From contig NZ_CP011273.1 of the NCBI RefSeq assembly GCF_001610895.1, positions 1,612,001 through 1,676,000 on the forward strand: 64,000 nt of DNA, in the 5' to 3' direction. A program made the translations under genes and the position numbers. Position 1 is the stretch's first letter. Each line of letters begins with the position of its first letter. Positions 24,836-34,916 of the stretch are shown here, one piece after another. Below the pieces are notes generated by a model. That model was not told the DNA's origin and made no database searches. It saw only the letters and a program-made list of their open reading frames with translations. Source of the DNA: Planctomyces sp. SH-PL62. Its GTDB lineage: Bacteria > Planctomycetota > Planctomycetia > Isosphaerales > Isosphaeraceae.

Positions 24836-26494
24836 ATGACATTCGTCCGCTCCCGCACGTTCCTCCTGGCCGTCGCTTTCGCGACCGTCGTCCCCCAGGC
24901 CGCTCAGGCCCACTTCATCTGGCTCAGGGCCGAGCCGGGCGCGAAGCGCGGCGAAACCACGATCCAGGGGTTCTTCAACGAAGATCCCGAGCCCGACGCC
25001 AGGTTCGTCAAGTACGTCCGCGAGCTTCGCCTGACCGTCGACGGCCAGGTCGTCCCGTCCAAGGCGACCGAGGCCGCTCGCGAGGCGACCTGGGAGGGCA
25101 AGCCTCCCGTCCTGGTCGACGCCGAGCGCGACCTGGGCGTCATGGCCAAGGGGGGCGCTTCGTACCGCCTCTACTACACCGCGAGGGCGCAGACCGAAGC
25201 CGTGGGCGAGAAGGTCAAGGAAGCCGGCGACAAGCTTCGCGTACGACTGGTCGCGACCGACCCCGCGCCCGTCCTCGAGGTCCTCTACAACGGCGAGCCG
25301 GCCGCCAACGCCCGGGTCAAGCTCTATCCGACCGAAGGTGAGTCGACCGAGGTCACGACGGACGAGCAGGGGAGGGCCTCCGTCGAAGGACTGGCCGAAG
25401 GCCGAACCGCGATCTGGGCGAACCACGTCGATCCCGCCGGCGGCGAGGTGGACGGCAAGGCGTACACCGAGACCCGCTATTACGCCACGCTCACCTTCAC
25501 GGCGGCCGCGACGCTCCTGGGCGGCAAGACCCCGCTCGAAACGACCACGATCGCCAACATCCCCGACCCGGCCGTGAACAGCTTCGGCGGCGCGGTGCTC
25601 GGCAAGTGGCTCTACATCTACGGCGGCCACGTCGGCAAGACCCACAGCTACGACGTCGGCACGACCGCCCGCCACTTCCGGCGACTCGACCTCGAGGACG
25701 GCAAGACCTGGGAAGAACTGCCGATGGAGCAGGACCTGCAAGGCCTGGCCCTGGTCACCGACGGTCTGTCCCTCTACCGGATCGGCGGCATGGTCGCGAA
25801 GAACCAGGCCGGCGAGGAGCACGACCTCCACTCGGTCGCCGACTTCGGGAAATTCGATCCCGAGACGAAGACCTGGACGGCCCTTGCGCCGCTCCCCACC
25901 CCGCGTTCGACGCACGACGCCGTGGTGATCGGCCGGACGATCTACGCCGTGGGCGGCTGGCACATGAAGGGCGCCGACGAGGAGTCTGAGTTCCTGAACG
26001 ACGCCGCCGCGTTCGACCTGGACGCGCCGGACGCGGGCTGGAAGACGATCCCCCAGCCGTTCCAGCGTCGGGCCCTCTCCGTGGCCGGTCATGACGGAAA
26101 GCTCTACGTCCTCGGCGGGCTGGTCGGCGGCGGCATGACGGTCGACCGCCGGGTCGACGTCTACGATCCCGCCACCGGCACGTGGTCGCAGGGTCCTGAT
26201 CTGCCGGGCGGCGGCCGCACAGAAGGTTTCGGGACGTCGGCGTTCGAGGTCGCGGGTCGGGTCGTCTACAGCGGCGCCTCGGGGCGAATCTTCCGCCTCA
26301 ACGAGGCCGGTGACGCCTGGGAAGCCGTCGGCTCGTGGGCGCTCCCGCGCCTGACGCATCGCCTGCTGCCGGGCCTCAACGACACGATCCTGGCCGTCGG
26401 CGGCAACGCCCGGGGGGCCGCCCAGACGCCGGTCATCGAAGCCGTCCACATCGAGGCCCCGCACCCCGCCGCGGCCGTCTCCGCGAGCCGCTGA
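24836..26494 (+). CDS. exported DUF4198-like domain plus kelch beta-propeller protein
   Basis: 552 residues. A signal peptide ends near AQA-HFIWL; the AHFIWL start after cleavage is the hallmark of DUF4198 proteins, periplasmic proteins often linked with metal uptake. This domain (about 24-225) includes a carboxypeptidase-regulatory-like segment (NGEPAANARVKLYPTEGE, EQGRASVEGLAEG). Residues about 235-545 are kelch repeats (LYIYGGHVGKTH, IYAVGGWHMKG, LYVLGGLVGGG, ILAVGGNARG). The ATG at 24836 starts the signal peptide; an in-frame ATG at 24791 is possible. The fusion of a metal-related domain with a propeller, together with the Fur-like site upstream, suggests an iron- or metal-responsive envelope role. 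This is inference. Confidence 0.8.
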   Translation: MTFVRSRTFLLAVAFATVVPQAAQAHFIWLRAEPGAKRGETTIQGFFNEDPEPDARFVKYVRELRLTVDGQVVPSKATEAAREATWEGKPPVLVDAERDLGVMAKGGASYRLYYTARAQTEAVGEKVKEAGDKLRVRLVATDPAPVLEVLYNGEPAANARVKLYPTEGESTEVTTDEQGRASVEGLAEGRTAIWANHVDPAGGEVDGKAYTETRYYATLTFTAAATLLGGKTPLETTTIANIPDPAVNSFGGAVLGKWLYIYGGHVGKTHSYDVGTTARHFRRLDLEDGKTWEELPMEQDLQGLALVTDGLSLYRIGGMVAKNQAGEEHDLHSVADFGKFDPETKTWTALAPLPTPRSTHDAVVIGRTIYAVGGWHMKGADEESEFLNDAAAFDLDAPDAGWKTIPQPFQRRALSVAGHDGKLYVLGGLVGGGMTVDRRVDVYDPATGTWSQGPDLPGGGRTEGFGTSAFEVAGRVVYSGASGRIFRLNEAGDAWEAVGSWALPRLTHRLLPGLNDTILAVGGNARGAAQTPVIEAVHIEAPHPAAAVSASR

Positions 26495-26905
26495 TCCGAC
26501 CTCGCCCCCGAGCCGAACACCCGGGCGCGGCCGTCGTTGGAAAACGTCCGCCGCGCGCGGCGTCGTTCCTTACTGGATTGACACCGAGGCCGCTTGCACT
26601 AAAATCTCTTCATCGACCCGCGTCGACGTGACACGTCCTCACTCCTCTTCCAGGATGTCTCCGTCGCCGCCCGACGTCCGGAAGGGCTACCATTCGCCCC
26701 GGTCGCGACGTCCGCACCTGTCCGACGTTGGGCGGTGTCCGGCATCCTCGTCTTCGTGCCGGGAGTCGTCACACGCCATGTCGTCGAGACGTCCGCACGC
26801 GAACGGCTCGAAGCGGTCGTTCGGGGAGAGATCCCCGAAAGTCCTCCGCGGACGCCCCGCGTCTCCGGTCGGGCGACCACCTCGCGCATCCGGAGTCGAC
26901 CTCCC
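26495..26905 (+). other. gene-free region with the DAB operon promoter
   Basis: 411 bases without a confirmed gene. It contains the promoter at 26578-26605 and a leader of about 300 bases. The dabA frame is open through most of this leader (GTG at 26735), but the translated extension is Arg/Ser/Pro-rich and unlike the family, so it is treated as untranslated. Confidence 0.45.
26578..26605 (+). promoter_or_regulatory. promoter of the DAB-type carbon uptake operon
   Basis: Consensus TTGACA (26578-26583), 16-base spacer, TAAAAT (26600-26605). Predicted start of transcription near 26612. Confidence 0.65.
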
Positions 26906-29900
26906 TTGAGCCACTCCCACGTCGAGGCCCCTGACGTCACCACCCGGTCCGAGGGCGAGCCCCCGCTCGAAGCGATCAACGGCTGGATCGAACATGCGGC
27001 CCACTACCTGCCGTCCCAAGGGCCGATCTCGGTCTTCGTCCATCACAACACGCTGCACGCCTTCGAGGACGAGCCGTTCGGCCGCGCGGTCATCCAGGCG
27101 AAGGCGATGTTCGGCAGCGAGCCTTATCTGAGCGAGGAGCATTTCCGCCGCGAGCTGGCGCGAGGCCGTATCCTCCAGGAAGATCTCGCCTGGGCGCTGA
27201 TGGAAGAACTCGGTGACGAGGCCGACCGGCTGATCGGGTTCATGGGGACCCGCTACCATCTGCGACTGGCGATGCTCGAACACCCGCTCCGCCTGGGGAC
27301 CGACGCCGAACTCCGCTGGGTGATCGCCGAGACCGACGCGCTGCACCGTTTCCGCTCGGAGACCCCCCCCGAGGTCCGCCAGCGACTCGTCGACCAGAAC
27401 CGCCGATGGATCATGCGCGAGTACGCCGGCGGGCGCGAGGCGCCGGGCCGATCGGGGCGCGACGTCGTCGACGCGCTCCTCGCATCGCGCGAGTACCGAG
27501 GCTCTCGCGTCGAGCAATGGTCCGCCGCGACGTGGGAGGCCTTCACGCTCACGCTGCTCTGGCGGATCTGCCATCTCGGCGCTCACGGCGTCCGACCGTC
27601 CGGGGCCGTACCGCCGGCTCCGATCCGCCATCGCGACCACGTGCTGGCGGCCTCCGGCTACGACACGGACCTGAGCGTCCATGAAGTCCTGATCCGCTTC
27701 ACCGGGCCCTTCCTGGATCAAGGGTTTGCGGCCTGGGAACTGCCGGGCCGCGACGCCGGATACTTCCGGGCTTTCCTCGACCTCAATCGCGACGCCCGGC
27801 CGATGGCCGAGTGGCTGCGCCCGCTCCCCGCCGAGCTGCGACGGATCGAGGCGGCCGGGCTCTCCCCGCTGGCGTCGATCGCCGAGTCGCTCAGGCTCCT
27901 GGGCGTGTCGGCCGCCGAGGCCCCGAAGTATATCCAGAGCACCTTGCTCGCGCTCCGGGGATGGGCGGGGGTCGTCTGGCAGATGGAGACGAACGCCGAG
28001 TGGGCCGCCCGTCCCGCACCTCCGGGGACGCTGGTCGAGTATCTCGCCGTCCGGCTCATCCTGGAGCGGCTGGCCGTCGGCTGGGCCGCGGAAGATTTCC
28101 TGGGTCGACGCGTCCCCTTGAACGAGATGCGACGGGTCCTCGCCTCCAGCCATCCCAAACCCCCGCGGACGAGCGTGGATCGTCGCGCCTATCTGCTGTT
28201 CCAGCTCGCGCAGGTGCGCGGTTGGGGCCCGATGGAACTGGCGAGGCTGTCCAAGAGCGAGTGGTCTCGGCTGGTGACCGAAATCGAGTCGTTCGACGGC
28301 CTCGAACGACGGCGGGTGTATCAACTCGCTTACGAACGACGGTACCAGGTCCAGGCCCTTCGGGCCCTGCTCGCCCACCATCCGACGCCGCGAGGCGACG
28401 CCGACGGCCCGGCGAGATTCCAGGTGGTCTGCTGCCTCGACGAGCGCGAGGAGTCGCTGCGCCGCCATTTGGAGGAAGTCGAGCCGCGCTGCGAGACCTT
28501 CGGGATGGCCGGATTCTTCGGCGTGGCGATGTACTATCGAGGCGTGGCCGAGGCCCAGTTCCGCCCGCTCTGCCCGGTCAACGTGAAGCCGAAAATCTTC
28601 GTCTGCGAGGAGCCGATCCGCTCGCTCACCGGGGCCAGCCGCTTCCAGCAGTCCCTGCGTCGCGGCCTGGGGAGCCTGGCGTATCGCATCCACATGGGTT
28701 CGCGGACGTTCCTCGGCGGCATCGTCACGGGCCTGCTCGGAGCCTTCGCCGCGGTGCCGCTGCTGACGCGGGTCCTGCTGCCGCGAGAGACGGCGCGGGC
28801 TCGCCGGCTCTTGAACCGGATCGTGACGCCGCAGTTGACCCAGCTCCGGCTGGAGCGAGGTTCGCCCGAGCCGGGGCCCGAGAACGGCCATCTCGGTTAC
28901 AGCGTCGCCGAGATGGCCGACATCGTCGGCGGCGGGCTCCGCGCGATCGGCCTGACCGACCCCGGCCTCTTCTCCCCCCTGATCCTGATCCTGGGCCACG
29001 GCTCGTCGAGCCTGAACAACCCCCAGGGGGCGGCCTACGACTGCGGCGCCTGCGGCGGATCGCGGGGGGGCCGAACGCCCGGGCCTTCGCCCAGATGGCC
29101 AACGACCCGCGAGTGCGGGCGGCCCTGGAAAGGGACGGGACGACGATCCCCGACCACGCCTATTTCGTCGGCGGGTTCCACAACACCTGCGACGACTCGA
29201 TCGGCTGGTTCGAGCTCGACCGGCTCCCGGTCACGCATGAAGACCTTTTCAACGAGGCGTTCGCCGCCCTTGACGTGGCGCGAAAGCGCAACGCGCACGA
29301 GCGCTGCCGGCGGTTCGAGTCGGCGCCGCTGTCGCAGACGTTCGAGGAGGCGATCCGACACGTCGAGGGGAGGGCGGGGGACCTGTCGCAGACCCGCCCC
29401 GAGCTAGGCCACGCGACCAACGCCCTGTGCATCGTCGGCCGGCGCGAACGCACCCGGGGCCTCTTCCTCGACCGCCGCGCCTTCCTGACCTCGTACGACG
29501 CCGCGAGGGACGACGAGGAGGACAACATCCTCGCCGGGCTGCTCCGCGCGGTCTTCCCGGTCTGCGGCGGCATCAACCTCGAATACTACTTCTCCCGGGT
29601 CGACCCGGCCGGCTACGGCTGCGGGACCAAGCTCCCGCACAACATCACCGCGCTGCTGGGCGTCATGGACGGCCCGGCGAGCGACCTCCGGCCCGGCCTA
29701 CCGTGGCAGATGGTCGAACTCCACGAGCCGATCCGAATCCTGATCGTCGTGGAGACGACGCCCGAGCGGCTGGCCCGCGTGCTGGAAGCCGACGCGATGA
29801 TGACCCGAATGGTCCGCAACGGCTGGGTCCACATCGCGACGCTGGACCCGGAACGCGCCGTGGTCCACCTCCACCGCGGCGACGGATTCTCCCGTTACGA

Positions 29901-30048
29901 GGGGCCGACCCACGATCTCCCCCGAGCCGAATCGTCGCTCGACTGGTATCGCGGCTGGCGGGACCATCTGGGTTTCGCCTCGATCGCACCGACCTCGCCG
30001 TCCCCCGCCTCGTCGGCCCCCCACGCGGGGCAGGAGCCCCGATCGTGA
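26906..30048 (+). pseudogene. dabA: dabA (DUF2309) inorganic carbon transporter subunit, split by a frame change at a G7 run
   Basis: DabA/DUF2309 protein, the zinc-containing carbonic-anhydrase-like subunit of the DAB dissolved inorganic carbon accumulation complex. From the TTG at 26906 (GGAG 10 bases upstream) the frame holds all four predicted zinc/active-site residues: C510 and D512 in CCLDERE, H698 in LGHGSSSLNNP, C713 in YDCGACGG. Just after this, at a run of seven G (29064-29070), the family sequence jumps to the -1 frame (GGPNARAFAQMANDPRVR onward) and continues to 30048. Unshifted, the product ends at 29407 (833 residues with about 110 aberrant). With a -1 shift it is about 1047 residues. 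G-GGG-GGC at 29065-29071 is a canonical slippery heptamer, so recoding, mutation or a sequencing error are all possible. The stop overlaps the dabB start. Confidence 0.85.
29064..29071 (+). other. frame-change site: G7 tract forming a -1 slippery heptamer
   Basis: The zero frame reads CGG GGG GGC CGA. Slipping back one base on G-GGG-GGC gives GGG GGG then CCG AAC GCC, which restores the conserved R-G-G-P-N-A-R-A-F of DabA. Homopolymer G runs are also the commonest place for sequencing deletions. Confidence 0.8.
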
Positions 30049-31457
30049 ACGAATGGGTCGCTCGACTTTTCGGGCTGGGGGCCGTCGGCGCCCCCTTGCT
30101 GTTACTGGCGGTCTTTGGCCTGTCGACCTTCTTCACGACGCGGTTGGGCGAGAAGACGATGGCGAGGTGGACGGCCGCCTGCGTCTCCTTCGGCCTCTTC
30201 TCGGTCGTCGGCATGTTGCTGGCGATGCTCTGGACCGGCGACCGCGAGGTGCAGGTGGAGGTCGGCGACTGGGTGGCCCTCCCGTCCGAACACTTCCACT
30301 TCCGCGTGAAATTCCTGTTCGACCGGCTGTCCGTGCCGTTCGCCGCCTTGACGTTCATCCTGGTGGGGGTGACCGGGAGCTTCGCCAACCGTTACCTCCA
30401 CCGAGAGCCGGGCTACCGGCGGTTCTTTTTGTACTTCGCGGTCTTCCTGCTCGGCATGGTGGTGGCCTCGCTGGCGGGGACGATCGAGACGCTGTTCATG
30501 GGCTGGGAGCTGGTCGGGCTCGCCTCGGCGCTGCTGGTGGCGTTCTTCCACGAGCGGGCGGCGCCGGTGTTCAACGCCCAGCGGATCTGGACGGTCTACC
30601 GGTTCTCGGACGCAGCGTTCCTGATCGCGGCGCTGACGCTCCACCGCCTTTCGGGGGGCGGGGACTTCGCCGCCCTGACCGGCTCCGGCCCGTGGCCGGG
30701 ATCGGAGGCGGCGATCGCACCCGCCGCGGCGCTGGGGGTGGGCCTGCTGCTGTTGATCGCGGCCGCCGGGAAGTCGGCCCTGGTCCCGTTCTCGGGCTGG
30801 CTCCCTCGCGCGATGGAGGGGCCGACGCCGTCGAGCGCGGTCTTCTACGGCGCCCTCTCGGTCCACCTCGGGACCTACTTGCTGCTCCGGGTCGATCCGA
30901 TCCTGAAGGCTTCGCCGCCGCTCTGCGCATGCGTCGTCCTGATCGGGGCGGCTTCGGCGGTGTTCGGCGTGGTGGCGGGCCGGGTGCAGACCGACGTCAA
31001 GACGGCCCTGGCGTATGCGTCGCTGACGCAGGTGGGGATCATCACGGCCGAGATCGGCCTGGGCTTCCGCTACCTGGCGCTGGTGCACATCATCGGCCAC
31101 GCGTGCCAGCGGACCCTCCAGTTCCTCCGCTCCCCCTCGCTGCTGCACGATTATCACATGCTGGAAAACGCCCTCGGCGGTCCGATCCCTCGCGCGCCGA
31201 GCTTCACCGAGCGGCGACTGCCGTCCGAGGCGCGGAGGCGGCTCTACCGAGTCGGACTCGAACGAGGGCGGCTTGACGCGGCGCTCGACCGATTCATCGT
31301 CCGTCCCTTCGTCCTCAGCTTCCGCTGGTGCGACCGGATGGAGGCCCGCTGGACGGGCTTCCTCGCCGGGCGACGCGACCGCCCGCACGACCACGACCCC
31401 CGCCGCCGACACGACCCCGTCGCCCTCACGCCGCCGGCCGGAGAGGACCACTCATGA
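30045..31457 (+). CDS. dabB: DabB-like proton antiporter subunit (NuoL/MrpA family)
   Basis: 470 residues, about 13 membrane helices. In DAB complexes this subunit conducts protons or other cations that energise DabA. Family features: [21 protein letters not shown] (helix with the key glutamate), [27 protein letters not shown] with the conserved lysine, and [24 protein letters not shown]. The GTG start overlaps the dabA stop as GTGA, with CAGGAG upstream, so translation is coupled to dabA; this also argues that ribosomes reach the dabA terminus. The last 30 residues are His/Asp/Arg-rich. The stop overlaps the next start as ATGA. Confidence 0.88.
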   Translation: MNEWVARLFGLGAVGAPLLLLAVFGLSTFFTTRLGEKTMARWTAACVSFGLFSVVGMLLAMLWTGDREVQVEVGDWVALPSEHFHFRVKFLFDRLSVPFAALTFILVGVTGSFANRYLHREPGYRRFFLYFAVFLLGMVVASLAGTIETLFMGWELVGLASALLVAFFHERAAPVFNAQRIWTVYRFSDAAFLIAALTLHRLSGGGDFAALTGSGPWPGSEAAIAPAAALGVGLLLLIAAAGKSALVPFSGWLPRAMEGPTPSSAVFYGALSVHLGTYLLLRVDPILKASPPLCACVVLIGAASAVFGVVAGRVQTDVKTALAYASLTQVGIITAEIGLGFRYLALVHIIGHACQRTLQFLRSPSLLHDYHMLENALGGPIPRAPSFTERRLPSEARRRLYRVGLERGRLDAALDRFIVRPFVLSFRWCDRMEARWTGFLAGRRDRPHDHDPRRRHDPVALTPPAGEDHS

Positions 31458-32944
31458 GCTCGATGCGACTCCCGTGGCTGGAGCTGGCGATCCTCCTCCC
31501 CGCGCTCGGTTCGATCTGGGTGAGGTTCCGACGCGACCCGCTGGTCGCCCGCGAGCACGCCCTGGCGATCGGCGGTTTAACGCTGCTCGCCACGATCGCC
31601 GCCTGGGTCGATTTTGAACTCCTGGGGCCCCGAGACGCCCCGGGCTGCCGTCCCTTCCCGGGGTTCGGGCCGAGCTGGGCATGGCTGGCGATCGACGCGC
31701 TCAACGCCCCCCTGATGCCCCTCGGCGCGCTGATCCACCTGCTGACGATCCTGGCCACCCTGCGCACCAAGGTCCGGGAATTCTCGCTCCCGCGCACCCT
31801 GATCACCGAGTCGATCCTGATGGCGATCTTCGCCGCCTCGACCCCCTGGGGACTGGTGGTCCTGATGGCTATCTCGACGCTCCCACGCTACATGGAGCTG
31901 GTCGCGAACCGGCAGCCGAGCCGCGTCTACCTGATCCACATGGCCCTGTTCATCACGCTCATGATCTTGGGCCAGTGGGGAGTGTCGAACGCGGCGGCGG
32001 GCGGGACTCCGCCACATTGGGCGATACTCTTGCTTACCCTGGCGATGCTCGTGCGGTGCGGCGTCGTCCCGTTCCATTGCTGGATGACCGACCTGTTCGA
32101 GCACGCGACGTTCGGCACGGCCCTGCTGTTCGTGACGCCTTTGACGGCGGCGTTCGGCGTGACCCGCCTGGTGTTGCCGATCGCGCCGACGTGGGACCTG
32201 TGGATCATCTCGATGATGTCGCTGATCACGGCCCTCTACGCCGGCGGCATGGCCTTGGTCCAGCGCGACGCGAGGCGGTTCTTCTGCTACGTCTTCCTCA
32301 GTTGCTCCTCGCTCGTCCTGGTGGGGATCGAGACTGCCACGCCGATCGGCCTGACGGGGTCGCTGAGCCTCTGGCTGTCGGTCTCGATCTCGCTGACCGG
32401 CTTCGGGCTGGTCCTCCGCTGCGTCGAGGCGCGGGTGGGGCGGATCGCGCTGACGGAGTTCCTGGGGCTGTACGATGAAATCCCGACGATGGCCGGGCTC
32501 TTCCTGCTGACCGGGCTGGCGAGCGTCGGGTTTCCGGGGACGGCCGGTTTCATCAGCATCGAGATGATCGTCGAGGCCGCCTTCCGGACGATGCCGGTGG
32601 TGGGGCCGCTCATCGTGATCGTCGCGGCCCTCAACGGACTGGCGGTCACCCAGGCGTACTTCCGCATCTTCGCCGGGAAGGCGGAATCCTCGTCGATCGA
32701 CCTGAGGATCCGGCGGCCGGAGCGGATCGCCGTGGTGGTCACGTCGCTCCTGATCCTCGCGGGCGGCCTCTTCCCCCAGTGGGGGGTCAAGAGCCGATAC
32801 GACGCGGCGCTCCAACTGCTCGCGCGGCGGTCGCAAGGCCCGGAGGCCGTCGCCGGGCCCCGACGGAGCCCGGACGACGCGTTGACCGTGCGGACTCAGC
32901 CCTCGCGAGGGGGCGAAGCGGGCTTCGCCCCAGGCTTCAGATAA
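31454..32944 (+). CDS. second antiporter-like subunit of the DAB operon (NuoM/NuoN-like)
   Basis: 496 residues, about 13 to 14 helices, member of the proton-conducting membrane transporter family. [29 protein letters not shown] resembles the V-P-F-H-x-W-L-P-D-A-x-x-x-A-P segment of NuoM/NuoN, and [28 protein letters not shown] is the late-helix family motif. The usual charged residues are partly replaced (for example no lysine before VPFHCW), so its proton path may be altered. ATGA overlap with dabB shows coupling. DAB operons are typically two genes, so a third, antiporter-like gene is noteworthy. Its 3' end overlaps the convergent carbonic anhydrase gene by 49 bases. Confidence 0.82.
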   Translation: MSSMRLPWLELAILLPALGSIWVRFRRDPLVAREHALAIGGLTLLATIAAWVDFELLGPRDAPGCRPFPGFGPSWAWLAIDALNAPLMPLGALIHLLTILATLRTKVREFSLPRTLITESILMAIFAASTPWGLVVLMAISTLPRYMELVANRQPSRVYLIHMALFITLMILGQWGVSNAAAGGTPPHWAILLLTLAMLVRCGVVPFHCWMTDLFEHATFGTALLFVTPLTAAFGVTRLVLPIAPTWDLWIISMMSLITALYAGGMALVQRDARRFFCYVFLSCSSLVLVGIETATPIGLTGSLSLWLSVSISLTGFGLVLRCVEARVGRIALTEFLGLYDEIPTMAGLFLLTGLASVGFPGTAGFISIEMIVEAAFRTMPVVGPLIVIVAALNGLAVTQAYFRIFAGKAESSSIDLRIRRPERIAVVVTSLLILAGGLFPQWGVKSRYDAALQLLARRSQGPEAVAGPRRSPDDALTVRTQPSRGGEAGFAPGFR

Positions 32945-33783
32945 GTCGCGATCTCCCTCGCCAGCGCGGCCATCTCCTGCGGGTGCTTCGGGGCTGGCGC
33001 GAGATTCACGTGGTCGGCGGCCGGCTCGTAGGCGTAGGTCGGCATGCAGACCTGATAGGTCCGCACGTCGTAGACGCCGAACAGGACCTCGATCCCCTCA
33101 CGCCGGTCAGCCTCGACCTCCTGCCGGATCGCGAACGCCGAATGGGCGGCGTTCATGCAGACGGCCGCCTCGATCAGGGCGTCGCGATAGCCGGGCTGCG
33201 AGGCCGCGTCCGGCCCCCAGACCTCGCGGATGATGTTGTCCGACTCCCGGACGGCCACGAAAATCCGCTGGAAGATCAGCCGAAGGTTCGGCGAGTACGA
33301 CTCGGACCAGAACTCGCCGGGATTCAGGTACGCGTTCACCGCCCCCTTGACCGCGCCGCAGTTCGTGTGGCCGAGCACGACGATCACGCGGACGCTGTCG
33401 CTCAGCGCCCGGACCGTGAAGTCGATGCTCCCCAGGACCACGTCGCTCAGGACGTTGCCCGCGTTCCGGACCACGAACAGGTCGTTGAATCCCTGGCCGA
33501 ACAGCATCTCGGTCGGCACCCGCGCGTCGGAACAGCCCAGCACCAGGGCGAACGGCTTCTGGGTGGGGAATTCCGTGGGATCGAGCGAGAAGATCGAGCT
33601 CAGCCCGCCGCAGGGGATGACGAACTGCTCGTGCGTGCCCGGGGGCGAGGCCCGGCACGTCCTCATCCATTCCGAAAAGACGCGGTTGCCGCGCTGGAGC
33701 GCTTCCCGCGCCTCCTCGCTCGAGCTCGGTTGCTGGTCGTCCTGATTCCCGGCTTTCTCGTAGCGGAACGTGTAATCGATCAT
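32896..33783 (-). CDS. can: beta-class carbonic anhydrase
   Basis: 295 residues. Interconverts CO2 and bicarbonate. Zinc ligands and the Asp-Arg dyad are present: C84, D86 and R88 in LGCSDARVP, H139 and C142 in LGHTNCGAVKG. Both an N-terminal extension (about 45 residues) and a C-terminal region (VLFGVYDVRTYQV, then a proline-rich tail) make it longer than the usual 200-220. No signal peptide, so cytoplasmic. It lies tail to tail with the DAB operon, overlapping by 49 bases, which fits a shared role in bicarbonate supply though it is not co-transcribed. A cytosolic anhydrase could also drain an accumulated bicarbonate pool, so the two may be expressed under different conditions. Confidence 0.95.
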   Translation of the reverse strand: MIDYTFRYEKAGNQDDQQPSSSEEAREALQRGNRVFSEWMRTCRASPPGTHEQFVIPCGGLSSIFSLDPTEFPTQKPFALVLGCSDARVPTEMLFGQGFNDLFVVRNAGNVLSDVVLGSIDFTVRALSDSVRVIVVLGHTNCGAVKGAVNAYLNPGEFWSESYSPNLRLIFQRIFVAVRESDNIIREVWGPDAASQPGYRDALIEAAVCMNAAHSAFAIRQEVEADRREGIEVLFGVYDVRTYQVCMPTYAYEPAADHVNLAPAPKHPQEMAALAREIATYLKPGAKPASPPREG

Positions 33784-33952
33784 GCGGCTCTCCCTGGGAT
33801 CTTCGATCTCGAAACGTCGGCCGCACGCCTCGAAAGGCGCGGAGGCCGACGTCCATTCATGGGGAAAACCCGTCGGGCGTCAAGAAAAACGAGGTGAAAA
33901 TATCTCCATGATTCTTTCCTCATGCGCCGCCGCGGCGCGGGCTCGTCGCATC

Positions 33953-34885
33953 TCAAACGGCGCGTGCGGCCTGGATGACGCGAGGATGGCCCTGCAGGTC
34001 GCGAACCGTGGGCAGGATCTGGAACTCGCGATGGCGCGAGAGGAGGGCCCGGACGTCCTCCTCCTGGCCCGCGCCGATCTCCAGGATCAGCCGCCCTCCC
34101 GGCTTGAGCAGCGGGATCGCCTGGGCGGCGAGGCGTTCGAAGAGGTCCAGGCCCTCGGGGCCGCCGTCGAGGGCGAGATGGGGCTCGTAGTCGCGGACGC
34201 CGGGTTCCAGGCCCGCCAGGTCGCCGGTCGGGATGTACGGGGGATTGGAGAGGATCACGTCGAACGGCGGCCGATCCGTCACGGGGCCGAGCAGGTCGCC
34301 CTGGAGGAACTCGACCCGATCCCCGACGCCGTGTCGTTCCGCGTTCTTGCGGGCCACCGCGAGGGCCTCCGCCGAGACGTCGATCGCCGTGAACCGGACG
34401 GTGGCGTGGTGCCGGGCGCAGGAGACGGCCAGGCAGCCCGACCCGGTCCCGACGTCCGCCGCGACCGGCGATTCAAGCCCCTTGGCCGCTTCGAGGAATC
34501 CGAGGACGACGTATTCCGTCTCGGGGCGGGGGATCAGGACGGCCGGCGTCACGTCGAAGCGGAGCGAGTAGAACTCCTTGCGGCCGACCAGGTAGGCGAC
34601 GGGCGCCCCCTCGGACCGACGCTTGACGAGGTCGCGATATCGGCCGCGGGCCGCCTCGCCGACGAGGTCGTCGTAGTGCGTGTAGAGCTGCACCCGTTCA
34701 TAGTCCAGGACGTGGGCGAGCATGACCTCGGCGTCGAGGCGAGGGCTGTCGGCACCTCGCTTCTTGAGATAGTCGGCGGTCCAGGCGATGAGCCGGCCGA
34801 TCGTCCAGTCGGCGTCCGTCCGGGCGGTCGGCGTCGCGGGCGGAGCCTCTCCAGCCGGTACGGGGTTTTGGGTGTCGGGCCGCAT
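33953..34885 (-). CDS. prmC: peptide chain release factor N5-glutamine methyltransferase PrmC
   Basis: 310 residues. PrmC methylates the glutamine of the GGQ motif in release factors. The helical N-terminal domain (RLDAEVMLAHVLDYERVQLYTHYDD), VLIPRPETEYVV, the SAM motif VGTGSGCLAVS and the catalytic SNPPYIPTGDLAGLEP (NPPY) are all present. The first 25 residues are an unusual Pro/Ala/Thr-rich leader; the ATG at 34885 is nevertheless the best start. It follows prfA by 31 bases on the same strand, the common prfA-prmC arrangement. Confidence 0.95.
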   Translation of the reverse strand: MRPDTQNPVPAGEAPPATPTARTDADWTIGRLIAWTADYLKKRGADSPRLDAEVMLAHVLDYERVQLYTHYDDLVGEAARGRYRDLVKRRSEGAPVAYLVGRKEFYSLRFDVTPAVLIPRPETEYVVLGFLEAAKGLESPVAADVGTGSGCLAVSCARHHATVRFTAIDVSAEALAVARKNAERHGVGDRVEFLQGDLLGPVTDRPPFDVILSNPPYIPTGDLAGLEPGVRDYEPHLALDGGPEGLDLFERLAAQAIPLLKPGGRLILEIGAGQEEDVRALLSRHREFQILPTVRDLQGHPRVIQAARAV

Positions 34886-34916
34886 GCCCCCCTCTTTCCG
34901 TGGCGTGAGGACCGTT

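Noticed and set aside
23252-26464. 1070-codon minus-strand open frame over the DUF1559 and kelch genes
   Set aside because: Both plus-strand genes under it have recognisable domains, signals and ribosome-binding sites. The antisense translation lacks any motif.
26687-28999. 770-codon minus-strand open frame over dabA
   Set aside because: Antisense of the conserved DabA coding sequence; no initiation signal or domain.
29427-30044. Upstream extension of the dabB frame
   Set aside because: This part is the out-of-frame reading of the dabA 3' portion; the GTG at 30045 with its ribosome-binding site and stop overlap is a better start.
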